Origin: Bufo bufo
Taxonomy: Eukaryota; Chordata; Amphibia; Anura; Bufonidae
DNA length: 64,000 bases
NCBI RefSeq assembly: GCF_905171765.1
Contig: NC_053391.1
Coordinates: 149,859,917-149,923,916, forward strand
Direction of reading: 5' to 3'
The position numbers were made by a program, and so were the translations under genes. The notes beneath the pieces were generated by a model. The model saw only the letters and a list, made by a program, of their open reading frames with translations, was not told the DNA's origin and searched no databases. Positions 44,098 through 55,789 of this stretch are shown here, piece by piece. Position 1 is the first letter of the stretch. The number at the start of each line of letters is the position of its first letter.

Positions 44098-44360
44098 CTT
44101 AAAGGGTTTGTGTGGCACTGCAATATTGATGACCTATCCTAAGGATAGGTCATCCATATCTGTTTGGTATGAGTCTGACTCCCAGCACCCCTGCCGATCA
44201 GCTCGTCCCATGTATGCACTGTATTCTAATTATACTGTTTGGCCTCTATAGGTGAGACAGCACATACAGTAGGCAATTTTCAAGTGGAAGCAGTACTTGC
44301 ACAAGCGTTGCCACCTGCTTCAAACAGCTGATCAGCCAGGGTGCCAGGAGTTGTGATAGG
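44098..44360. mobile_element. T2-like element fragment
   Basis: TTAAAGGGTTTGTGTGGC at 44099, followed by ATTGATGACCTATCCTAAGG and its own inverted TAGGTCATC, CCCAGCACCCCTGCCGATCAG, and later CTGATCAGCCAGGGTGCCAGG in reverse. This is the palindromic pattern of a common amphibian TTAA-ended repeat. The right TTAA end is missing. Confidence 0.55.
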
Positions 44361-44446
44361 AGAAAGTTGTTTGTTAAATCTGGTATATATTTAAACGTAA
44401 AACTGTAGGTAATGTGCTTAATTTGGCCCCTGTGTTCCACATTTAC
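44361..44446. other. Short spacer
   Basis: No feature recognised between the T2-like fragment and the CR1 tail. Confidence 0.3.
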
Positions 44447-45990
44447 ATAGTTACATATAGTTGAATACTGTAGTTGTTAAGGTTGGAAAAAGACAAAAGT
44501 CCAACAAGTCTAGTCTGTATTCCTGCTATATTGATCCAGGGAAAGACAAAAAACCCCTATGAGATAAAAAAAAACCTTCCTCACTCCAGATGTATCAATC
44601 AGAACGAATCCCTGGATCAATATCCATCTTCCTTTTAAGGATGGGGTGAGCCAAAGGGAAAGAGTATGCAGAATATGATTTCTATATATTTTCATAAACC
44701 TCAATGCTTTTTTTCTCCAGGAGTAGGGAGAGGCCTTTTTTGAAGGCGTTTAACACAGAATAGCTTCTCTCGATATTTTTGTATGTTCCATTTATATATT
44801 TGTATAGGTTAATCATATCCCTCTTAGACATCTTTTTTCAAGACTACACAAACTCAGTTCTTTTAATTTATTCTTTGCTCATAGCTAAGATCATATAAGG
44901 CCTTTTTTTAATTTTGTTGCTCTCCTTTGCACTTTTTCTAACTCCAGGGGATCCTTTTTTTGAACTGGTACCCAGAATGTAACCAGGTATTCCAAGTAAG
45001 GCCATACCAATGCTTTGTATAATGGCAATATAACATCCCTGTCCCTCAAGTCCATACCTCTTTTAATAGAAGGCAAAGTTCTGTTGGCCTTAGAGGCAGC
45101 CGACTGGCATTGCATGCTGTTATTTAGTTTAAGATCTACTAATACACTCAGATCCTTCTCAACAAGTGACTCTTCCAGTTTTAGTCCCCCTAGGATATAT
45201 GCTGCATGCAGATTATTAACATCGAGGTGCATAACTTTACAGTTATCTATATTGAACCTCATTTTTTTTCAAGTAGAGGCCCAAACAGTAAGTTTGTCCA
45301 AGTCAGCTTGTAACTTATTAACATCTTCCATAGACTGTACTGTATTGCAAAGTTTGGTGTCATCTGCAAAAATAGAAACAACACTATTAATCCCATCCTC
45401 TATGTTATTAATGAATAAGTTAAATAATAGTAGACCCAGCATAGAACCTTGGGGTACACCACTTGTAACCGGGGACTATTCAGAGTAGGAATCATTGATC
45501 ACAACTCTTTGGATACGATCTTGAAGCCAATATTTAATCCAATTACTAATTATATTTTCTAAACTAGACCTTAATTTACCCATTAGGCATATGTGATAGA
45601 CATGATCAAACTCTTTTGCAAAGTCCAAAAACACAATATCCACAGCCTTCTGTCTGTCCAGGCTTTTACTTACTTCTTCATAAAAAACAAATCAGGTTAG
45701 TGTGACAGCTTCTGTCCTTAGTAAAATCATGTTGGCTATCACTTATTATATTATTTACAGTTACATAATCCTTTATGTAGTTTTGTATAAGTTCATTTTT
45801 ACTACAATAGATGTTAAGCACCCTTTTTGAAAATGGGCACCACATTCGCCGTGCGCCGCTCCTTGGTACTAAGCCTGTCACTAAAAAAATCTGTAAATAT
45901 TATGAACAAAGGCAAAGCAATAACTGAACGGAGCTCCTTTAGAACTCCAGGGTGTAATCCATCTGGACCTATGGCTTTGTTCACTTTTAC
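44447..45990 (-). pseudogene. CR1-type LINE ORF2 fragment, third subfamily
   Basis: The minus strand ends at the left with a TATGTAAC-type tail (TTACATAGTTACATATAG at 44451). Coding words from right to left: NKAIGPDGLHPGVLKELRS (about 45960), RTANVVPIFKKG (about 45835), then a frame break, DFTKDRSCHTNLI, LDRQKAVDIVFLDFAK (45600-45660), TSGVPQGSMLGLLLF (about 45450), IFADDTKL (about 45360), FNIDNCKVMHLD and ALVWPYLEYLVTFWVPVQKK to 44890. Many stops and shifts show an old insertion. The 5' end joins family-A hAT sequence at 45990, removing that element's left terminus. Confidence 0.8.
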
Positions 45991-47084
45991 TTTGAAAAAA
46001 TTTGGTTTGATCCAAATATATTTGCGGCAATTATTTTTTTTTAAATGGCTATTTACTGGCTGCAGATTGCCTTTATAGTGGTGTAGAACACTTTGCCTTG
46101 TAGTAACATGCATAGGGAGTCTGCTTTGGTAGTGAAATATCACTATGAGTCCGTATGACATGAAGATGACAGGCGTCACTCTTAGAATCACTGCACACTT
46201 CACTTATTTGGGCAGTCACAGGGCCAAAACTGACCAAATAACTATGAACTCAGCCTTACAGGTCAATGTTAGCGTCAAGATGAAGCGCATTCCTTTTACA
46301 CCGTCATCAGCTGATTCCACATAGATGTCTATAGAAACTATTCTATTAAACGCTTATACAAGTAGAGCCCCCTGACAGAGTGGAGAGGGTGTCAGCAGTA
46401 AGTTTGTGTTGACGTCACTGATTAATTTACCCTTCCTCTGATGCGAAAGTACAATAACCCACAAAAAACGGATCCAGTCTGTGAAGCATCCGCCTTCACT
46501 TGGTCAGTAATCCATCAGTATTGCTAATGCCAAAAAAACAGGAGTGGATCTAAAACAGAGATTACACGTGAATGGAATATTTGCATGTCTTCTGTGTTTT
46601 GTAACCACTCCTGCTTTTGGCTAACAAATCCTAAGAAATTTCTGATGGGACCATACAGGCCTTATAGCTGCTACACAGAGAGGATCCGTTGTGCGTCTCA
46701 TTTTTCTTTCCTTCTGACAGATCAATAAATGATTAGAGATGGCCTTGCGGTTTGCCGGTGGTTGTTTTGTGGCAAACTTTGCTCGTTCGCGATTCGCCGA
46801 ACATGCGAACATATGGCATTATTCGCACGCGCCATTATTTTTTTTATTCAGTCTTTTGCCAGTGTAGGGAGAGGTTGCTGTGGGGAGCAGGAACAGACTG
46901 TTAGAGAGTATAGAGACACCAAACACTAGCTAATAGGGCTACAAAAGTCCTTTTAAGGACTGGTATAGGTGTGCTATCGATAGGTGTGACATAGTGAGGG
47001 GTGTGATGTACTTATAATATACTTTATAACATAGAAAGTATATTACAGTGCATTTGTATTATCCAGCAGTTGTGTGCGGTTCTG

Positions 47085-48245
47085 CTGCGATGCTGCAGCT
47101 ATACAGAGGGACAAACGCTATTGGAATAACTAATTGCAACTGGTGTGATATACCAGTTGCCCCCCAAAATAACTTATTGAGGCAGTGAAGTGATATACCA
47201 GTTGCCCCCCAAAATAACTTATTGAGGCAGTGAAGTGATATACCTATAATATACTTTCCATATAGTGCATTTTTAGTGTGCAGCAGTTGCGTGAGGTTAT
47301 GCTGAGATACCGCAGCTATACAGAGGGACAAACGTTATTGGAGCAAATAATTTCAACTGGTGTGGTATAACAGTTGCCCCCCAAAAAAACTGATTAAGGG
47401 GTTCTATATACCTACTCACACAAATACTGCTCTTCTATAGGAACTTTGTCACAGGGTCATTTTGAAAATGACAGGCAGAGGAAGAGGCCGGCCATTCTGC
47501 AAGGGTGGTAGGGGTCGGGCAGGTGCACCAGGCTGGAGCCTAAGTGGGAAGTTGGATAAGGTGCTTGCGATTACGTCAAAGGACGCACCAGAGTTGGTTG
47601 AGTAGCTTACTCAGCCTTCTGCTTCTGCAACCTCCTCATCCTCTGTATCTGCATCCTCCTCACTCTCTGCTGTGTTCACCCCAATGACACCACCACCATA
47701 GCCCCTCCACTCGAGTCAGAGGAATTATTTTACCATCAATTTCCAGACTTTACCGATGCGCAGCCATACAGAGGGACAATCGCTATTGGAACAACTAATT
47801 GCAACTGGTGTGATATACCTGTTGCCCTCCAAAAAAACTGATTAGGTGGTTTGCTATACCTGCTTCCAGCAAATAATCATTAAGGGGTTCTATTTACCTG
47901 CTTCCACAAATACTGCTCTTCTATAGGGACTTTGCCACAGGGTCATTTTGAAAATGACAGGCAGAGGAAGAGGCAGGCCATTCTGAAGGGGTGGTAAGGG
48001 TCGGGCAGGTGCACCAGGCCGGAGCCTAAGTGGGAAGTTGGAGAAGGTGCGTGTGATTACGTTAAAAGACGCACCAGAGTTGGTTGAGTGGCTCACTCAG
48101 CCTTCTGCTTCTGCACCCTCCTCATCCTCTGTATCTGCATCCTCCTCACTCTCTGCTGTGTGCACCCCCAAAGACACCACCACCACCATAGCCCCTCCAC
48201 TAGAGTCAGAGGAATTATTTTTCCATCAATTCCCAGACCTTAACG
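47085..48245 (+). repeat. Tandem duplication of hAT leader and transposase start
   Basis: Two units share the leader (GCAGCTATACAGAGGGACAA, ATTGCAACTGGTGTGATATA, ACTGCTCTTCTATAGG) and the first 90 or so codons: ATG at 47468 and again at 47954. The first unit has a stop in ELVE-stop-LTQ, the second a stop soon after the start (RPF-stop). A 68-bp repeat (TATACCAGTTGCCCCCCAAA) is also doubled within 47148-47245. Confidence 0.8.
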
Positions 48246-51200
48246 ATGCACAGCCATTCTTGGCATCGGATGAGGAAGAGGAGGTGGCAATGGCCGCCAC
48301 CCAGCGGTCTGACGACCCTACCCAGATCAGCCCAAGGAGGGTGGTTCCCGCTGCTGCTGCCTACTCCGAGATTTCTAATGTCAGTGGTGGTGAAGGTGAC
48401 GATGATGATGTGTCGATGGACGTCACATGGGTGCCCACAAGAGAGGAAGAGGAGGGGAATTCAGAGGGAGAGACGGAGCAGCAGATAGGTGTCATCGCCA
48501 GCTCTCTGAGAAGCTCTGGCAGACGTTTTTCTGTACCTCTTGCATGATGATCTTTGTTTTGGTTTCACTTTGTCATCTCTTTTCCTTCTCCCAGCTGTCA
48601 TCTATTTACACTGATTGCTTCCCTTTATATTCCCTCCCATACTGTCTCAATTTGCGGTTTATACTTCTTCCTGGATTGTGTTTACTGCTAGAGGTTGCAA
48701 CTGCTGGTTCCTCAGATAAGTCTTTTCCTTTATTTGTGTTTCCGTGCTGGCTTGATTCTAGGTGACCCTGACTCCCTCCGTATTAAGTGCAGGTAGCCGG
48801 TGGTCGTGTCCCCTCACTATTATAGGGTTTTCAGGTGTCACACAGTCTAGGTACGAGGGCATGCAATTATCTATCATAAAGATCTTTGCATGGGCATAGA
48901 AGTCAGGGAGAGCTCTACGGGTTTTATAGGGCTCACCCATATGTTACTTAGTTTGTGATCAAGTCAGTCGGATGTTTATTTATAACTTCCAGTTTTCTGC
49001 AACACCATCCGTGACAATAGGGAGGAGAAGGAGGATAAGCAGGCAGAACTCACAGTGCACAGGAGGCAAAAAACAAACTGCAAACGTATCAGGAGCAAGC
49101 CATCCTCCATGCACAGTCACATCTTGAGCTCCTAGGACGTTGGCACATGGCTCCGCAGTGTGGGCTTTTTTTAACTTGTCATCTGCTGATAATAGTGTTG
49201 CCATCTGCAGCCTGTGCTGTCACTGCATAAGCCCAACACTCACCTAGGGACGACTGCCTTAAGAAGGCACCTGGCCTCCCATTACTGGGCACAGTGGGAG
49301 CAACGTCGTCAGAACCCACAAAGCCAAACTCCTGGTGCTCCACGTCCTGCCTCTTCTCCTTCTCCTCTCTACTCCTATTTGTTCTCCACTGCACCTTCCA
49401 CCGTGCCATTGTCGCTTTCATCTGGCACAAGGCAGGCTTCCGTGGCCCAAATGATCGGGCGTAAAAAAAATTATGACGCCGGATAATCCTCTTGCAAAAC
49501 GTCTGACCGCTGGCTTGTTGGAACTGCTAGCCCGCCAACTACTGGCATATAAATTGGTGGACTCGGAGGCCTTTAGAAAATTTTGGCCATTGGCACACCG
49601 CAATGTAAGGTTCCCAAAAGGAAATATTTCTCCCAGAAGGGCATCTCAGAGCTATACGGCCACGTTCAGCGGCAAGTGAAAGTATCTCTGGCACACAGTG
49701 TCGGTGCCAAGATACATCTGACTACAGACACGTAGTCTAGCAAACACAGGCAGGGAAGGTACAAAACTTTTACTGCCCACTGGGTGAACCTTCTGACAGC
49801 CATCAAGCATGTAATCCGTGGCACCCATGTGGATTTGGGGTTACCGCCACGGATTTCATGCAGGCCTGCCTCTTCTTCTCCTCCTTCTACTCCATGCTCC
49901 ATCTACTCCTCGGCTGACTCCAATTTTTCCACTGCTACAGCCTCTTCCGCTGCACCCCCCAGCTTTTCAGATTCTATTCGACGTGCCAGGTGAGACGTTG
50001 CCATGCTGTGCTACGGCTGTTGTGCCTGGAAGTCAAGAGCCACACCGTTCCTGCACTGCTTTCAGCTCTGCGGTCACAGGCTGATCAGTGGCTAACCCCG
50101 CTCAATTTGACAGTAGGTAAAGTGGTGTGCAACAACGGTGTCAATCTGCTTAGCGCGCTGAAACAGAAGCAATTCGTTGCCATATACCCCTGGGTCCAGG
50201 ATGTCTTGCAGCAGGCCAGGAAAATCTCTGGCCATTTTAGAAGAACTTACATGGCCATGGCTCGCCTTGCTGACGTTCAGTGTCGACACCACTTGACCTT
50301 CAGACGTCTGATTTGCAACTGCCGACGCGCTGGAATTCCACCTTGTATATGCTTAAAAGGCTTCTCCAGCAGAAGCATGCCGTTAACGACTACCTGTACG
50401 AACTGTGTGGCAGGACAGGTTCTGGGGAGCTTGTTTTTTTTTCACTATGCCAGTGGCTGCTCATGCGCGACGCATGCAGACTTCTGCGGCCATTTGATGA
50501 TATCACCGAACTGGTCAGTCGCAGCCAGGGGCGCCATCAGTGACATCGTACCTTACGCCTTCTTTCTAGAGCATGCATTGCTTTGTGTAATTGATCAAGC
50601 CATCGAGGAGCAGGAGCAGGAAGATGAGGAAGTTGCAATGCTGAATGAATTCCCAGGGGGGCTACTCCATCTGAGACAAGTCAGCAGGAGCCTGAAGAGG
50701 AGTCAGAGGAGGATGTTGCCTGGGGGGAGGAGGAAAAGGAGGAGCAAGAAAAGCAGGCTTTAAACTTTTCTGGGATCCTTCGTGTCCGTGGATAGGGGGA
50801 GGAGACCGAGGATGACATTCTCCTGGGCGATGAGCAGGAGCCAGGGCGCTCCACTACTTCCAATTTAGCGCAAATAGGGGCCTTCATGCTCCAGTGTTTG
50901 AAGAGGGACCCCCGTATAAAAAGCATAAAGGGAAAAGACCAGTACTGGGTGGAAACGTACTTAGACCCCCGGTACAAACACAAAATGGTGGACATGTTAC
51001 CAGCATCACAGAGGTGCAGCATTTCCAGGCCTTGCTGCGAGAGATGCTGCATTCTGCTGTTGCAGGCGCTGGCAGAGGAATTTCCACCCACAGAGAAACA
51101 GTTGTGAGTACCAATCCTACAGCGCATGCAAGAAGAGGGCAGTTTGATGATGTGTTGGTCGCTTCGGATATGAGATCATTCTTGTAGACAACCCATTGAC

Positions 51201-51565
51201 AGCCGCCCTCTGGATCCAGCATCAGGAAACACCTAGACCGACAGGTGTCTGACTACATCAGTTTAAAGGCCGATGTGGACACTCTGAGAAGCGAGGAACC
51301 CCTGGACTACTAGGTGTGCAGGCTTGACCTGTGGCCAGAGCTGGAAAAATTTGCCATGGAACTCTTGGCTTGCTCCTCGTCAAGTGCCCTGTCCGAAAAG
51401 ACGTTTGGCGCAGCAGGGGGGATCGTAACCGATAAGCGCACTCGCCTAGCTCACGACAGTGTGGACTACCTCACATTTCTAAATTGGAAGCGGTGGAGCG
51501 GCCTGGCTCCTGCTCATCGCCCATGGGTATCGGAGGAATTCAACACCTGTGACAACCACGTTTAA
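47468..51565 (+). pseudogene. hAT transposase, AT-hook and BED finger type, broken
   Basis: The N-terminus MTGRGRGRPF contains an AT-hook-like RGRP core. Then LSGKLEKVRVITLKDAPELV, an acidic region, and an interruption by a solo LTR at 48490. The BED remnant is at about 49165-49290 (ICSLC, then TTALRRHLASHY). Next come LAKRLTAGLLELLARQLL (49485), HLTTDT-stop-SS (about 49720), FTAHWVNLLTAIKHVIRG, VVCNNGVNLLSAL (about 50120; DNG changed to NNG) with the CxxH segment deleted, LPTRWNSTLYML (50330) in another frame, DQYWVETYLDPRYKHKMVD (about 50940), and the dimerisation part LLACSSSSALSEKTFGAAGG after a stop in DY-stop-VCRLDLW. Numerous lesions make it inactive. Confidence 0.85.
48490..49016. mobile_element. 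Solo LTR-like insertion in hAT transposase
   Basis: Begins TGTCATCGCC and ends CATCCGTGACA, flanked by ATAGG at 48485-48489 and 49017-49021. The 527-bp length, TG/CA ends with short inverted repeats (TGTCA/TGACA) and 5-bp duplication are those of a solo LTR. It shares terminal words with the LTR-like element at 38762-41040 but not obvious internal sequence. The hAT frame reads through its first 57 bases before a stop. Confidence 0.7.
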
Positions 51566-51823
51566 TTGAATTTTCCTCATGACAGCCCACAAATATCTGC
51601 CACCACCCAGAACAAATAATGGTCCCTTTCTTAGGTAAATACAGCAGCATAAAAGGCCTTTTTTGTCCGGTCAATGCCTAATGTTTGAGACCTCGGAGGA
51701 ATTTAACACCTGTGACGACCACGTGTTATCGAATTTCAACTATTATCATTTGGATTTTTTCAAGAGGGGGGGATTTTCGTTAGTCATGTTTTTAATCCAA
51801 TTTTATATTTTTTATTCTTTTAA

Positions 51824-53832
51824 CCGCCTCACGTCCGCCCATAGGATATAAACGTCCTATGGGTGGACGTCTATTTCTGACAGCACGTTTTAAAACGTCC
51901 TGTCAGAAATAGCAGCTGCACGCTAATCGTGCAGCTGCTGATCGGGTTGCCCGCTGTCAGTGACAGCAGGGCAACCCTAAGACAAGGCAGGGACCAAGTA
52001 AGGAATAAAAAAAAAAATTTAAAATAGAAAAAATAAAATAAAATAGACATATTAGGTATTGCCGCGTCCGTAAAAACCAGCTCTATAAAAATATCACATG
52101 ACCTAACCCCTCGGGTGAACACCGTAAAAAAAAAAAAAAACTGTGTCAAAACAAGCATTTTTTGTCACCTTGCATCACAAAAGGTGCAACACCAAGTGAT
52201 CAAAAACGCGTATGTCCCACAAAATGGTACCAATAAAACCGTCACCTCATCCCGCAAAAAATGAGCCCCTACATAAGAAAATCTCTCAAAAAATAAAAAA
52301 ACTATAACTCTTAGAACATGGAGACACTAAAACATCATTTTTTTGGTTTCAAAAATGCTATTATTGTGTTAAAGTGAAACAAATAAAAAAAAGTATACAT
52401 ATTAGGTATTGCCGCGTCCGTAAAAACCAGCTCTATAAAAATATCACATGACCTAACCCCTCGGGTGAACACCGTAAAAAAAAAACTTGTGTCAAAACAA
52501 GCAATTTTTGTCACCTTGCATCACAAAAGGTGCAACACCAAGTGATCAAAAACGCGTATGTCCCACAAAATGGTACCAATAAAACCGTCACCTCATCCCG
52601 CAAAAAATGAGCCCCTACATAAGAAAATCTCTCAAAAAATAAAAAAACTAAAGCTCTCAGAACATGGACACATTAAAACATAATTTTTTGGTTTCAAAAA
52701 TGCTATTATTGTGTAAAACTTTGATAAATGAGAAAAAGTATACATATTAGGTATCGCCACGTCCGTAACAATCTGCTCTATAAAAATGTCACTTGACTGA
52801 ACCCCTCAGGTGAACGCTGTAAAAATAAATAAATAGAAACTGTGCTAAAACAACCAATTTTTTGGTCACCTTGCCCCATAAAGTGTTATAATGAATGATC
52901 AAAAAATCATATGTACCCAAAAATAGTACTAATAAAACTGGCACCTTATCCCCTAGTTTCCAAAATGGGGTCACTTCTTGGGAGTTTCTACTGTAAGGGT
53001 GCATCAGGGGGCTTCAAATGGGACATGACATCTAAAAACCATGTGGAGTTCCTTTCCTTCTGCGCCCTGCCGTGTGCCCATATAGCAGTTTACGACCACA
53101 TGTGGGGTGTTTCTGTAAACCGCAGAATCTGGGTAATAAATATTGAGTTTTGTTTGGCTGTTAACCATCGATGTGTTAAAGAAAAAAATTGATTAAAATG
53201 GAAAATCTGCCAAAAAAGTGAAATTTAAAAATTTGATCTCCATTTTCCTTTAATTCTTGTGGAACGCCTAAAGGGTTAACAAAGTTTGTAAAATCGGTTT
53301 TGAATACCTTGAGGGGTGTAGTTTCTACAATGGGGTCATTTATGGGGGTATCCACTATGTAGGCCCCACAAAGTGACTTCAGATCTGAACTGGTCCTTAT
53401 AAAGTGGGTTTTGGCAATTTTCTTATAAATTTGAAGAATTGCTTCTAAACTTCTAAGCCTTCTAACGTCCTAAAAAAATAAAATGACATTTCCAAAATGA
53501 TGCCAACATAAAGTAGACATATGGGGAATGTTAAATAATAAATATTTTATGAGGTATCACTTTCTGTTTTAAAAGCAGAGAAATTGAAATTTAGAAAATT
53601 GCGAATTTTTCAAATTTTTGGGTAAATTTGGGATTTTTTCATAAATAAAGGTGAAATATTTTGACTCAAATTTATGACTATCATGAAGTACAATGTGTCA
53701 CGAGAAAACAATCTCTGAATGACTTGGATAAATAAAGGCGTTCCAAAGTTATTACCACATAAAGTGAGATATGTCAGTTTTGCAAAATTTGGCCTGGTCA
53801 GGAAGGGGGCAAAGGGCTCAGATGGGAAGTGG
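51824..53832. mobile_element. piggyBac-like non-autonomous element, second copy
   Basis: TTAA at 51820-51823 then CCGCCTCACGTCC; the right end is GGGAAGTGG then TTAA at 53833-53836. It carries the same internal units as 20300-24170: ATATCACATGACCTAACCCC (52087, 52440), a 352-bp spacing of that unit, and one late-type unit with GGAGTTTCTACTGTAAGGG and GGCTTCAAATGGGACATG (52980). A GC-rich hairpin around ACGTCCTATGGGTGGACG is near 51870. The intact target TTTTAAACATATGT is seen at 54655. No transposase. Confidence 0.65.
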
Positions 53833-53836
53833 TTAA

Positions 53837-54830
53837 ACATATGTATTTGACATCTTTTTGTACTAGCCTGCAGTAAAATTGATATCTAATGACCATCTAA
53901 TATACCTTCAGCCACATAATTACTTGATCATTTATGTACTTTTCTGTCCGGTGAATAACTAATGTTTGGGGTTTGTACTACACTGGTCTGCAGTAAAATT
54001 GATATTGATGGCCGTCTAATATACTCCAGCCACATAATCACTTGATCATTTATGTACGGTGAATGCATACTTTTTAGGGCCCTGTAGTCCACTGGCCTGC
54101 AGTAAAATTTTTTATACGGTGACCGCCTAATTTACTCCAGCCACATTATCAATTGTGCTTTTCTGTATGGTGATGATTGAACAATTTTTTAGGGCCTGTA
54201 CTCTAACTGGCCAACAGTAAATTTTTATACGGTGACCGCCTAATTTACTCAGCACATTATCAATTGTGCTTTTCTGTATGGTGATTGAATAATTTTTGGG
54301 GCCTGCAGTCCACTGGCCTGCAGTAAAATTGATATCCATTGACCGTGTAATATACATCCGGCCACATAATCACTTGATCATTTATGTACGCTGAATGCAT
54401 AATTTTTGGGGCCTGTAATCTAACTGGCTAACAGTAAAATTGTTATACGGTGACCACCTAATGTACCTCCAGTCACCTTATCAATTGTTCTTTTCTGTCC
54501 GGTGAATGTCTAATGTTTGGGACCTCAGAGGAATTCAACACCTGTTGACAACGACCACGTGTTATCAAATTTCAACTATTATCATTATGGTTTTTTTTTA
54601 AGAGGGGGGATTTCGTTAGCCATGTTTTTAATCACATTTTTTATTTTTTGTTGTTTTAAACATATGTATTTGACATCTATTTGTACTGGCCTGCAGTAAA
54701 ATTGATATTCAATGACCGTCTAATATACCTTCAACCACATAATCACTAGATGTTTTCTGTCAGGTAAATGCCACATTTTTGGGGCCTGTACTCCCATGGC
54801 CTAAAATAAAAATGTTCTAGGCTCCAGCAG
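53837..54830. repeat. 105-120-bp tandem array, 3' part of nested hAT
   Basis: About eight imperfect copies around GGCCTGCAGTAAAATTGATA, GACCGTCTAATATACC, CCACATAATCACTTGATCA and TTTTCTGTCCGGTGAATG. A copy of the transposase 3' flank (GAGGAATTCAACACCTG, ACCACGTGTTATC) recurs at 51531, 51690 and 54530, showing that the array grew with pieces of that flank. Confidence 0.8.
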
Positions 54831-55179
54831 GCCACATTTTTGACAGTTTCCCTTTAAGATGCATAAAAATGGCCCCTGATTAAAATACATATTTTTTGTG
54901 GGAATTTGTGACATTGATCCCCCTCTAGTATGTCACTGTCCATGTTGTGGGACTATTTTTGTACTTCTTGTAATTATTTGGCGGCTTCAATAATGACCTG
55001 AAGTTTTATTTAGGTTTTTCTGCCATTAAATTGAATGGGGCTGCCGGCAAACTTGCGGATTTGTAAACATTTCATGAGTTTTGCTGATCGAGTTCGTGAA
55101 TCGTCCCGGCCCTTTGTTCGTCATCACTATTAAATTATGATTTTAGCCAAGCCAAAAAAGGCTAAATAGTGACCCAGTC

Positions 55180-55700
55180 ATGAAGTGGGAGGATGGGAAC
55201 AGCATGAGAAGTCACAGATTGGCCTCTATGACATAGTGGTGAGGTGGAAGCAGCATGAGGAGACCACAAAGTGGCAAATGATAGAGTCTGGAGGTGGGGG
55301 GCAGCATCAGGAGGCCACAGAGTGTCACAATGACAGAGTTTGAAGGTGGCGGCAGCAGCATCAGGAGGCCACAGAGTGGCACAATGACAGAGTGTGGAGG
55401 TGGCGGCAGCATCAGAAGACCACAGAGTGGCAAGGTGACATAGTGTGGAAGTGCCAGCAGCATGAGGAGACCACAGAGTGGCAAGGTGACAAGTGTGGAG
55501 GTGGCAGCAGCATGAGTAGGCCACAGAGTGGCAAGGTGACATAGTGTGGAGGTGGCAGCAGCATGAGTAGGCCACAGAGTGGCAAGGTGACATAGTGTGG
55601 AAGTGCCAGCTGCATGAGGAGACCACAGAGTGGCAAGGTGACAGTGTGGAGGTGGCAGCAGCATTTGGATGCCACAGATTAACAAGGTGACATAGTGTGA
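55180..55700 (-). repeat. 51-bp minisatellite of family-A hAT, second site
   Basis: About ten copies on the minus strand of the unit seen at 2842-3485 (plus-strand words AGTGGCAAGGTGACATAGTG, GGAGGTGGCAGCAGCATGAG). Long minus-strand frames across it (to 232 codons) are spurious products of a unit divisible by 3. Confidence 0.85.
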
Positions 55701-55789
55701 AGGTGGGTGGCAATACCACTGCACGCTGAAGACGGTGGGTGAAAGAAGGAGCTCTTGGCATCAGATGTATGGCATCAGGCGAATTACAG

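Larger units (their letters stand above)
46734..55130 (+). mobile_element. hAT element related to family B, nested in family-A hAT
   Basis: Starts TAGAGATGGCC with GCAAACTTTGCTCGTTCGCG words (46734) and ends TTCGTCATCACTAT (55130), flanked by TAAATGAT (46726-46733) and TAAATTAT (55131-55138). Removing it rejoins family-A sequence seen intact at 3500-3545. It contains a duplicated leader and N-terminus, a broken transposase, a solo LTR (48490-49016), a piggyBac-like element (51824-53832) and a 3' tandem array. Protein words are closest to the family-B copy at 18619-19866. Confidence 0.75.

Noticed and set aside
52087..52460. Possible structural RNA, because of conserved blocks repeated with constant spacing
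   Set aside because: The constant spacing is the tandem unit of the transposon; no tRNA or known RNA fold was recognised.
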